A stretch of 64,000 nucleotides of DNA from Zea mays (taxonomy: Eukaryota > Streptophyta > Magnoliopsida > Poales > Poaceae): the NCBI RefSeq assembly GCF_902167145.1, contig NC_050105.1, positions 119,925,898-119,989,897 on the forward strand, given 5' to 3'. A program made the translations under genes and the position numbers. This document shows, in pieces, positions 32,308 to 42,419 of the stretch; position 1 is the stretch's first letter; each line of letters starts with the position of its first letter. The notes under the pieces were generated by a model. It was not told the origin of the DNA. It saw only the letters and a list, made by a program, of their open reading frames with translations, and searched no databases.

Positions 32308-34680
32308 ATGGATCCTAAGGGAAAGGGGATGGTGGTCGACAACAACGAGAAGGAGTCTATCTTCAACGAGCCGAAGAATGACAAGTCTACCGACTTGGGC
32401 TCAAGTCACAAGCGCAAAGATGGGAAGAAGAAGAAGACAAGGCGCATCAAGGAGATCGTCTACTACGACAGCGACGAATCTTCTTCTTCCCAAAAGGACG
32501 ACGACAACGACTACAGGAAGACGGTCAATTCGAACTTTTCATTTGATTATTCTCGTATTCCACATAGTTCGAATTCGCATTTGCTTTCCATTCCTCTTGG
32601 CAAACCTCCACACTTTGATGGGGAGGACTACGGATTTTGGAGTCACAAAATGCGTAGTCATTTATTCTCTCTCCATCCAAGCATATGGGAGATTGTAGAG
32701 AATGGAATGAAATTTGATAGCTCGGATAGCCCTATGTTTATTAATGAACAAATTCATAAAAATGCACAAGCTACTACTGTGTTGCTAGCCTCTTTGTGCA
32801 GGGACGAGTACAATAAGGTGAGCGGCTTGGAGAATGCCAAGCAGATATGGGACACCCTCAAGATTTCTCACGAGGGGAACGACATCACCATGCTCACTAA
32901 AATGGAGTTGGTGGAGGGCGAGCTTGGAAGGTTTGCAATGATAAGGGGCGAGGAGCCAACCCAAACATACAACCGGCTCAAGACCCTTATCAACAAAATA
33001 AGGAGTTATGGAAGCACGCGATGGACGGACCATGACGTCGTCCGACTATTACTAAGGTCCTTTACCATTCTTAATCCTCATTTGGTGAATAATATTCGTG
33101 AGAATCCCAGGTACACCAAAATGTCGCCCGAAGAAGTCCTAGGAAAATTCGTCAGCGGGCGAATGATGATTAAGGAAGCAAGGTACGTGGACGACGCCTT
33201 GAATGGACCGATCAACGAGCCGCAACCTCTTGCTCTCAAAGCAACAAGAAGCAAGGAGGCGCTACCTAGCAAGGTGGCACAAATTGAGGCGGCCGGACTT
33301 AATGATGAAGAGATGGCTCTCATCATCAAACGCTTCAAGACGGTGCTAAAAGGTCACAAGGGGCAGCCAAGCAAGACCAAGACAAAGGGGAAGCGCTCAT
33401 GCTTCAAGTGCGGTAAGATTGGTCATTTTATCGCTAACTGCCCCGATAACGATAGTGACCAGGAACAGGGGAACAAGAGGGAAAAGAAGAAGAATTACAA
33501 GAAGGCCAAGGGCGAGGCACATATCGGAAAGGAGTGGGATTCGGATTGCTCCTCCGACTCCGACAATGAAGGACTCGCCGCCACCGCCTTCAACAAGTCA
33601 TCTCTCTTCCCCAATGAGCATCACACTTGCCTCATGGCAAGGGAGAAGAAAGTAAGTACTCGAAACTCTACTTATGTTTCTTCTAGTGAGGATGAGTCTA
33701 GTGATGATGATGACATAGACTATTCATACTTATTTAAGGGCCTAGATAGAACCAAGGTAGATAAAATAAATGAATTGATTGATGCCTTGAATGATAAGAA
33801 TAGGCTTTTAGAAAAGCAAGAGGATTTGTTGTATGAAGAACATGACAAATTTGTAGAAGCACAAAAATCACTTGCATTAGAGATTAAGAGAAATGAAGTG
33901 CTTTCTAGTGAATTATCTTCTTGTCATGAAACCATTACTACTTTAAAGAGTGTTAATGATGACTTAAATGCTAAACTAGAAGTAGCTAGTAAAAATTCTT
34001 GTGTAGAACATGTTCAGATTTGCACTAGGTGTAAAGATTTCGATGTTGATACTTGTAGTGAACACCTAGTCTCAATTTCTAATTTGAATGATGAAGTGGC
34101 TAGTCTTAATGCCCAACTTAAGACTAGCAAAAGCGAATTTGATAAATTAAAATTTGCAAGGGATGCCTATACGATTGGTAGACATCCCTCAATTAAGGAT
34201 GGACTTGGCTACAAAAGGGAAGCCAAGAACTTGACAAGCCATAAGGCTCCCATCTCCGCCAAGGAGAAAGGGAAGGCCACTATGGATACTAGTGCTAAAA
34301 AGAATCATGCCTTTTTGTATCATGATAGGAGACAAACTAGAAATGCTTATAGGAGTTATAACGCTTACGATGATTTTTCTCATGCTATGTTTGCTTCTAG
34401 TTCTTCATATGTGCATGATAAAAATGTTGGTAGAAGGAATATTGTTCATAATATGCCTAGGAGAAATGTTGTTAATATTCCTAGGAAAGTTAATGAGCCT
34501 TCTACAATATATCATGCTTTGAATGCTTCCTTTGCAATTTGTAGAAAGGATAGAAAGGTGATTGCTAGGAAGTTAGGGGCAAAATGCAAGGGTGATAAAA
34601 CTTGCATTTGGGTCCCTAAGACAATTGTGACTAACCTTGTAGGACCCAACAAGAGTTGGGTACCTAAGTCCCAAGCCTAA
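32308..34680 (+). CDS. gag: R7 Gag (intact, 790 aa)
   Basis: The ATG at 32308 is the first after the primer site; the frame is open to TAA 34678-34680. It begins with a charged N-terminus with a KKKKTRR basic run and DSDESSSS. The Copia Gag core runs about residues 90-330 ([49 protein letters not shown]). A CFKCGKIGHFIANC zinc knuckle is at 33400-33441. Then come an acidic region, a coiled-coil-like segment (residues ~470-630) with ICTRCKDFDVDTC, a basic tail and two WVPK motifs at the C-terminus. It would assemble particles and bind element RNA. It is near-identical to the R9 Gag. Confidence 0.94.
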   Translation: MDPKGKGMVVDNNEKESIFNEPKNDKSTDLGSSHKRKDGKKKKTRRIKEIVYYDSDESSSSQKDDDNDYRKTVNSNFSFDYSRIPHSSNSHLLSIPLGKPPHFDGEDYGFWSHKMRSHLFSLHPSIWEIVENGMKFDSSDSPMFINEQIHKNAQATTVLLASLCRDEYNKVSGLENAKQIWDTLKISHEGNDITMLTKMELVEGELGRFAMIRGEEPTQTYNRLKTLINKIRSYGSTRWTDHDVVRLLLRSFTILNPHLVNNIRENPRYTKMSPEEVLGKFVSGRMMIKEARYVDDALNGPINEPQPLALKATRSKEALPSKVAQIEAAGLNDEEMALIIKRFKTVLKGHKGQPSKTKTKGKRSCFKCGKIGHFIANCPDNDSDQEQGNKREKKKNYKKAKGEAHIGKEWDSDCSSDSDNEGLAATAFNKSSLFPNEHHTCLMAREKKVSTRNSTYVSSSEDESSDDDDIDYSYLFKGLDRTKVDKINELIDALNDKNRLLEKQEDLLYEEHDKFVEAQKSLALEIKRNEVLSSELSSCHETITTLKSVNDDLNAKLEVASKNSCVEHVQICTRCKDFDVDTCSEHLVSISNLNDEVASLNAQLKTSKSEFDKLKFARDAYTIGRHPSIKDGLGYKREAKNLTSHKAPISAKEKGKATMDTSAKKNHAFLYHDRRQTRNAYRSYNAYDDFSHAMFASSSSYVHDKNVGRRNIVHNMPRRNVVNIPRKVNEPSTIYHALNASFAICRKDRKVIARKLGAKCKGDKTCIWVPKTIVTNLVGPNKSWVPKSQA

Positions 34681-34687
34681 ATTTGCC

Positions 34688-37600
34688 TTGCAGGTTTATG
34701 CATCCGGGGGTTCAAGCTGGATTATCGACAGCGGATGCACAAACCATATGACGGGGGAGAAGAAGATGTTCACCTCCTACGTCAAGAATAAGGATTCCCA
34801 AGATTCAATTATATTCGGTGATGGGAATCAAGGCAAGGTAAGAGGGCTAGGTAAAATTGCAATCTCCAATGAGCATTCTATCTCTAATGTGTTTTTAGTG
34901 GAGAGTCTTGGATATAATTTGCTATCTGTTAGTCAATTATGTCATATGGGATATAACTGTCTATTTACAAATGTAGATGTGTCTGTCTTTAGAAGAAGTG
35001 ATGGTTCACTAGCTTTTAAGGGTGTATTAGACGACAAGCTCTACTTAGTTGATTTTGCAAAAGAAGAGGCCGGTCTAGATGCATGCTTAATTGCTAAGAC
35101 TAGCATGGGCTGGCTGTGGCATCGTCGCTTAGCACATGTGGGGATGAAGAATCTTCACAAGCTTCTAAAGGGAGAACACGTGATAGGGTTGACTAACGTA
35201 CAATTCGAAAAAGATAGACCTTGTGCAGCTTGTCAAGCAGGTAAACAGGTGGGAGGAGCGCATCACAGCAAGAATGTGATGACCACTTCAAGACCCTTGG
35301 AGCTGCTGCATATGGACCTCTTCGGACCCATCGCCTATCTGAGCATAGGGGGAAGTAAGTATGGTCTAGTTATTGTTGATGACTTTTCCCGCTTCACTTG
35401 GGTGTTCTTTTTGCAGGATAAGTCTGAAACCCAAAGGACCCTCAAGCGCTTCCTAAGGAGAGCTCAAAATGAGTTTGAGCTCAAGGTGAAGAAGATAAGG
35501 AGCGACAACGGGTCCGAGTTCAAGAATCTTCAAGTGGAAGAATTCCTTGAGGAGGAAGGGATCAAGCACGAGTTCTCCGCTCCCTACACACCACAGCAAA
35601 ATGTTGTAGTAGAGAGGAAGAACAGGACGCTAATCGATATGGCGAGGACGATGCTTGGAGAATTCAAAACCCCCGAGTGTTTCTGGTCGGAAGCCGTGAA
35701 CACGGCTTGCCACGCCATCAACAGGGTCTACCTACATCGCCTCCTCAAGAAGACTTCGTATGAGCTACTAACCGGTAACAAACCCAATGTATCTTACTTT
35801 CGTGTATTTGGGAGCAAATGCTACATTCTAGTGAAGAAGGGTAGAAATTCTAAATTTGCTCCCAAAGCTGTAGAAGGGTTTTTGTTAGGTTATGACTCAA
35901 ATACAAAGGCGTATAGAGTTTTCAACAAATCATCGGGTTTGGTTGAAGTCTCTAGCGACGTTGTATTTGATGAGACTAATGGCTCTCCAAGAGAGCAAGT
36001 TGTTGATTGTGATGATGTAGATGAAGAAGATGTTCCGACGGCCGCTATATGAACCATGGCGATTGGAGAAGTACGGCCACAAGAACAAGATGAACGTGAT
36101 CAACCTTCTTCCTCAACAACGGTGCATCCCCCAACTCAAGACGATGAACAGGTTCATCAAAAGGAGGCGTGTGATCAAGGGGGAGCACAAGATGATAAAG
36201 TAATGGAGGAAGAAGCACAACCGGCACCTCCAACCCAAGTTCGAGCGGTGATTCAAAGGGATCATCCCGTCGACCAAATTTTGGGTGACATTAGCAAGGG
36301 AGTAACTACTCGATCTCGATTAGTTAATTTTTGTGAGCATTACTCCTTTGTCTCTTCTATTGAGCCTTTCAGGGTAGAGGAGGCCTTGCTAGATCCGGAT
36401 TGGGTATTGGCCATGCAGGAGGAACTCAACAACTTCAAGCGCAATGAAGTTTGGACACTGGTGCCTCGTCCCAAGCAAAATGTTGTGGGAACCAAGTGGG
36501 TGTTCCGCAACAAACAGGACGAGCACGGGGTGGTGACGAGGAACAAGGCTCGACTTGTGGCAAAAGGTTATGCCCAAGTCGCAGGTTTGGACTTTGAGGA
36601 GACATTTGCTCCTGTGGCTAGGCTAGAATCAATTCGTATCTTGCTAGCATATGCCGCTCACCATTCTTTCAGGTTGTTTCAAATGGATGTGAAGAGCGCT
36701 TTCCTCAACGGGCCAATCAAGGAGGAGGTGTACGTGGAGCAACCCCCTGGCTTCGAGGATGAACGGTACCCCGACCATGTGTGTAAGCTCTCTAAGGCGC
36801 TCTATGGACTTAAGCAAGCCCCAAGAGCATGGTATGAATGCCTTAGAGACTTTCTACTTGCTAATGCTTTCAAGGTTGGGAAAGCCGATCCAACTCTGTT
36901 CACTAAGACATGTGATGGTGATTTGTTTGTGTGCCAAATTTATGTCGATGACATAATATTTGGTTCTACTAATCAAAAGTCTTGTGAAGAGTTTAGCAGG
37001 GTGATGACGCAGAAATTCGAGATGTCGATGATGGGCGAGTTGAACTACTTCCTCGGGTTCCAAGTGAAGCAACTCAAGGAAGGCACCTTCATCTCCCAAA
37101 CGAAGTACACGCAAGATCTGCTAAAGCGGTTTGGGATGAAGGACGCCAAGCCCGCAAAGACTCCGATGGGGACGGACACACCGACCTCAACAAAGGAGGT
37201 AAGTCCGTTGATCAAAAAGCATACCGGTCAATGATAGGGTCTTTACTTTATTTATGTGCTAGTAGACCGGATATTATGCTTAGCGTATGCATGTGTGCTA
37301 GATTTCAATCCGATCCTAAGGAGTGTCACTTAGTGGCGGTGAAGCGAATTCTTAGATATTTGGTTGCTACGCCTTGCTTCGGGCTCTGGTATCCAAAGGG
37401 GTCTACCTTTGACTTGGTTGGATACTCAGACTCCGACTATGCTGGATGTAAGGTCGATAGGAAGAGCACATCGGGGACGTGCCAATTCTTAGGAAGGTCC
37501 CTGGTGTCATGGAACTCTAAGAAACATACTTCCGTTGCCCTATCCACCGCTGAGGCCGAGTACGTTGCCGCAGGACAGTGTTGCGCGCAACTGCTTTGGA

Positions 37601-37890
37601 TGAGGCAAACCCTCAGGGACTTTGGCTACAATCTGAGCAAAGTCCCACTCCTATGTGATAATGAGAGTGCTATCTGCATGGCGGTAAATCCTGTTGAGCA
37701 CAGCCGCACAAAGCACATAGACATCCGGCATCACTTTTTGAGAGACCACCAGCAAAAGGGAGATATCGAAGTGTTTCATGTTAGCACCGAGAACCAGCTA
37801 GCCGATATCTTCACTAAGCCTCTAGATGAGAAGACCTTTTGCAGGTTGCGTAGTGAGCTAAATGTCTTAGATTCGCGGAACTTGGATTGA
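34688..37890 (+). pseudogene. pol: R7 Pol: protease, integrase, RT, RNase H (stop and frameshift)
   Basis: It begins in the +1 frame after the TTGCAGGT junction. Protease [13 protein letters not shown] near 34720; integrase zinc finger HRRLAHVGM...CAACQAGK and core [18 protein letters not shown], then QQNVVVERKN, where the usual Gly is Val. A TGA at 36050-36052 replaces CGA (Arg in R9), a CpG-type C-to-T. RT follows ([22 protein letters not shown] at 36941-36952). A deletion of about four bases near 37170 shifts the frame just before [12 protein letters not shown]. RNase H (STAEAEYVAAGQCCAQLLWM, RTKHIDIRHHFLRD) then runs open to TGA 37888-37890. Not functional as written. Confidence 0.92.
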
Positions 37891-38682
37891 ATTGTAGCAT
37901 ACTTGTATTTATGCTTTTGATCATGTTCCTTTCTGCATTTTGTTGTTTATTATGGTGCTCAAGTTGTACAAACACTCCCTGGACCTCACAAGTCCGTTGC
38001 AAAGTGATGCACATGTTTAGGGGGAGATGTGTTACAACTTGACCCTTTGAGACTAACCATGTGTTCGAGTTTGATACTTTAGTCTCGAAGGAGGATCGAA
38101 AGGGAAAAGGTGGACTTGGACCATGAAAGACTTCCACTGCACTCCGATAAGAGGGTAACTTATTCCAAGTTCATCTCATTAACTCTTATTGCCTATTTGC
38201 TCTTAATTGAAGATTTTGGTGAGGCAATGGGGTTAAAGGGCCAAGATTGATCCCGTTTTGGTGCTTGATGCCAAAGGGGGAGAAAATAAAGGCCAAAGCG
38301 ATAAATGGATCAGCTACCACTTGAGAGACTTTGAAAATAGTAGAATAGAGTTTTTTTTGTTTTGACAGAACTCTTTTATTGTCTCTCTTGTCAAAAGTTG
38401 GCTTCTTGTGGGGAGAAGCGTTGATTATAAAAAAAGGGGAGTTTTTTTTGGAATCTTGAATCAATTTTCTTTGGAAAACCTTTCTTTATGTCTCTACAAG
38501 TGGATTTGACTTAGAGATAGGATTTTGTGATTGATTTGCAAAAACAAACCAAGTGGTGGCAAAGGATGATCCATATATGCCAAATTGAATCAAAATAAAT
38601 TTGAGTTTTTATTTGAAGTGATATTGCACTTGTTCTAGTTCCTTTATGTTGTGTTGGCATAAATCACCAAAAAGGGGGAGAT
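37891..38682 (+). other. R7 3' non-coding region with repeated purine tracts
   Basis: No ORF of note. AGGGGGAGA-type purine tracts occur at 38019-38027, 38273-38286, 38430-38441 and 38670-38682. The last directly precedes the 3' LTR and is the expected polypurine primer. Multiple tracts are, as I recall, a Sirevirus trait. Confidence 0.8.
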
Positions 38683-40002
38683 TGAAAGGGAAATGTGCCC
38701 TTGGGCCATTTCTAAGTATTTTGGTGATTGAGTGTCAACACAAGTGCTTAAATGTGAATCAATGCCCATGGATGAACAAAGTGCAAATCTAGAGCAAAGG
38801 TATGTTTCTAAGTCTTAGTACATTGGTTTTGTGTACTAATATACTTGTCTAAGTATCAGAAACAGGAAGAAGAGAAAAAGAGAAAAGTTGGCTGTGTACA
38901 GCCAAGAGGCTGTTTCGGTCTGGGGCACCGGACTGTCCGGTGGTGCACCGGACAGTGTCTGGTGGTGCACCGGACAGTGTCCGGTGCGCCAGGCTGCCTC
39001 GGGCGAACTGGCCGCTCTCGGGAGTTGACTGGCGACGTACGGCTAAAATTCACCGGACTGTCCGGTGTGCACCGGACTGTCCGGTGAGCCAACGGTCGGC
39101 CGGGCCAACGGTCGGCCGCGCGATCTGCGCGAGACACGTGGCCGAGCCAACGGTCGGAAGGGGGCACCGGACTGTCCGGTGTGCACCGGACATGTCCGGT
39201 GTGCACCGGACATGTCCGGTGTGCACCGGACATGTCCGGTGCGCCAACGGCTCCCGCATCTGCAACGGTCAACTGCGCTGTTTAAGGAAGGAAATCGGGC
39301 ACCGGACAGTGTCCGGTGTGCACCGGACTGTCCGGTGCGCCCGACGACAGAAGGCAAGGATGGCCTTCTGGATTTGTTCTCAACGGCTCCTAGCTGCCTT
39401 GGGGCTATAAAAGGGACCCCTAGGCGCATGGAGGAGGACACCAAGCATTTCTACAACATTCCTAAGCACCAAGACATTGATCTCACGCATTCGTTTCATT
39501 GTGATAGCATCTAGAGCTCTTGTTGAGTTGCGAACTCTTTGAGTTGTGTTGCGAGCTCTTGTTGCGACTTGTGTGCGTGTTGTTGCTCCGATCTTTTGAA
39601 GTCTTGTGTGCGTTGCTCATTTCCCCTTTGCTCTGTGTTCTTTGTGAACTTCAATTGTAAGGGTGAGAGGCTCCAAGTTGTGGAGATTCCTCGCAAACGG
39701 GATTGAGAAAAAGCAAGCAAAACACAGTGGTATTCAAGTGGGTCTTTGGACCGCTTGAGAGGGGTTGATTGCAACCCTCGTCCGTTGGGACGCCACAACG
39801 TGGAGTAGGCAAGCGTTGGTCTTGGCCGAACCACGGGATAAACCACTGTGTCATCTCTGTGATTGATCTCTTGTGGTATTGTGTTTTGTTGAGACTCCTT
39901 TCTAGCCACTTGGCATTAATTGTGCTAACACTTAACAAGTTTTGTGGCTATAAGCTTAAGTTTTACAGGATCACCTATTCACCCCCCCTCTAGGTGCCCT
40001 CA
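38683..40002 (+). repeat. R7 3' LTR (1320 bp)
   Basis: Co-linear with the 5' LTR except for 62 extra bases. One is an added 22-base unit near 38955, containing a GTCTGGTG variant. The others are two extra 20-base CACCGGACATGTCCGGTG(TG) units at about 39182-39240. This gives eleven palindromes against eight. Confidence 0.94.
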
Positions 40003-40007
40003 GGTGG

Positions 40008-41629
40008 ACAACATCCTGGGTAGCATCAGGAGAGGGGTAACAACTCGATCTCGTTTAGCTAATTTTTGCGAATTTTACTCGTTTGTTTCCTCTCTTGAGC
40101 CACTTAAGGTTGAAGAAGTATTGGGTGATCCGGATTGGATAATTGCCATGCAAGAGGAGTTGAACAACTTCTCCCGGAATGAAGTTTGGTCCTTAGTCCA
40201 AAGACCCAAACAAAATGTGATTGGGACAAAATGGGTCTTTAGGAACAAACAAGATGAACATGGCGTGGTTATAAGAAACAAAGCACGGTTGGTTGCCCAA
40301 GGCTACACTCAAGTGGAAGGACTTGATTTTGGTGAAACATATGCGCCGGTAGCAAGGTTAGAGTCAATTAGAATATTAATTGCCTATGCTACTAACCATG
40401 ATTTCAAGCTATATCAAATGGATGTCAAGAGCGCATTTCTAAATGGACCACTACAAGAGAGGGTCTATGTGGAGCAACCACCGGGCTTTGAAGATCCAAA
40501 GAAGCCAAATCATGTTTACCTACTTCACAAGGCACTCTACGGGCTTAAACAAGCCCCTAGAGCTTGGTATGATTGCCTTAAGGATTTCTTGCTTAACAAT
40601 GGTTTTGAAATAGGAAAAGTAGACTCTACTTTATTCACTCGCAAAGTTGACAATCAATTATTTGTTTGTCAAATATATGTCGACGACATTATATTTGGCA
40701 GTACTGATGAAACTTTTTGTGAGGAATTTAGTAGGGTTATGACAAATAGGTTTGAGATGTCCATGATGGGTGAGCTCAAGTACTTCCTGGGTTTTCAAGT
40801 TAAACAACTCAAGGAAGGAACCTTTCTGTGCCAAACCAAGTACACACAAGACATGCTCAAAAAGTTTAGCATGGAAAAGGCAAAGCACGCCAAGACACCA
40901 ATGGCTTCAAGTGGTCATCTCGACTTAAATGAAGAAGGTAAAACTGTAGATCAAAAGCTTTATAGATCAATGATAGGATCTCTACTATATTTATGTGCAT
41001 CTAGGCCAGATATCATGCTTAGTGTGTGCATGTATGCCCGTTTTCAAGCTAACCCAAAAGAGTGTCACTTAGTGGCCGTTAAGATAATTTTGAGATATCT
41101 AGTTCACACCCAAAATCTAGGTCTCTGGTATCCTAAGGGCTCCTTTTTTGATTTATTTGGCTACTCTGATTCAGGCTATGCCAGTTGTAAAGTAGATCGA
41201 AAAAGCACCTTGGGGACTTGCCAATTCCTTAGGCGGTCCCTGGTGTCTTGGAGCTTTAAGAAGCAAAACTGTGTTGTACTTTCCACTGCCGAGGCTGAAT
41301 ACATAGCTGCTGGTGCTTGTTGTGCTCAGTTGCTATAGATGAAGCAAACCTTGAGAGATTTTGGGTGTGATTTTAAAAGAATCCCACTACTAAGTGACAA
41401 TGAGAGCGCCATTAAACTAGCCAACAATCCTGTGCAACATTCTAGAACCAAACACATAGATATAAGACACCACTTTCTGAGGGACCACGAAGCAAAAGGA
41501 GATATCAAATTATGTCATGTAAACACAGAAAATCAACTAGCTGATATCTTCACAAAACCCCTCGATGAGACTAGATTTTGCTTTCTTAGGAGTGAATTAA
41601 ATATCTTGGATTGTCGTAACTTAACTTGA
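40008..41629 (+). pseudogene. pol: R6 Pol, second part: RT and RNase H
   Basis: Continues R6 Pol in frame after R7 and its duplicated [44 protein letters not shown] at 40676-40687. RNase [19 protein letters not shown], then TAG 41336-41338 where R5, R7 and R9 have TGG (Trp). It continues [25 protein letters not shown], and ends at TGA 41627-41629. One stop is the only lesion in this half. Confidence 0.9.
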
Positions 41630-42419
41630 AAACGGACACACAGATTGTTTGATTCACTATTTTTGATTGATAGTTTTAAAGCTTTGTGATGATTTTTCAA
41701 AAACTTGGTGGAAATGTTAAAATTCAAATGAATTTTAGTGCTAAGATTTTTTAAATTTTTTCTCTTGAAGCTCAACTGGCTTGGCCAGCTGAACTTCGGA
41801 GCTGAACTTCAGCTCAGCTGCTTTTAACCAGAATTAACCAGGACTATCCTGGCCAAAACCGGTTGAACCGGTATTGAGGACCAGTTGAACCGGTCTGGCT
41901 CTGACCGGTCTGCTGCAGTTCTGTCCGCGCAGATTTTTTTGCAGCCGTGTCTGCACCTGTGTCAGACGCGCAGCAGCTTTTGCAGCCATCTGGTCACATC
42001 TGCGCAACACTTTTTTTTGACTTTTGTGGCTTTTGGAATCTGCTGCTTTAATTAATGTCATGTCAGGTCGCGTCAGTCACTTTTTGGAACACCTTTTCAG
42101 AAACCTGTGCAGTACTTTTTCAGCTTTTACTGTTTGAAGAATCTGCTTTTTAGTGCACAGATGCGTCAGAAATTTAAATTTTTTTGGTGTTTTCCCTCTG
42201 ACCATTTCTGGCCTTCTGACCGCGCTGCTCAGATGCGGTTGAACCGGCCCTGGGTGGGCGGTTGAACCGGTCCTGAGGACTAGCTCAACTGCCTATTTAT
42301 ATGTCGCCCCCCCTTCTCTTCCCTCACTCCAACCATTCTCGACTTAGTCTCTCCGCTTTGTTTAGAGCCTTCTTCCTCACTCACTTCAACCGGTTCATAG
42401 TTCCAAAACCTCTCCAAAC
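41630..42419 (+). promoter_or_regulatory. LTR-like promoter segment upstream of R6 ORF3
   Basis: There is no ORF here. From 41765 it carries the same vocabulary as R6 U3: CCAGCTGAACTTC, CAGCTCAGCTG and repeated GGTTGAACCGGT. 42265-42291 matches the R6 3' LTR at 45574-45600 in 23 of 27 bases. TATTTATA lies at 42294-42301, followed by a pyrimidine-rich leader and the ORF3 ATG at 42420. I infer a separate promoter for ORF3. It could alternatively be a decayed LTR-derived duplication. Confidence 0.55.

Larger units (their letters stand above)
31001..40002 (+). mobile_element. R7: complete Opie/Ji-like Copia Sirevirus
   Basis: 9002 bp, LTRs 31001-32258 and 38683-40002, with a perfect target duplication GGTGG (30996-31000, 40003-40007) in R6 pol. 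Order: LTR, tRNA-Met site, gag, pol (protease, integrase, RT, RNase H), several purine tracts, LTR. LTRs differ by six substitutions over 1258 aligned bases (about 0.5%, roughly 0.2 My, inference) plus 62 bases of extra palindromic repeat in the 3' LTR. Gag is open; pol has one stop and one frameshift. Confidence 0.95.
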
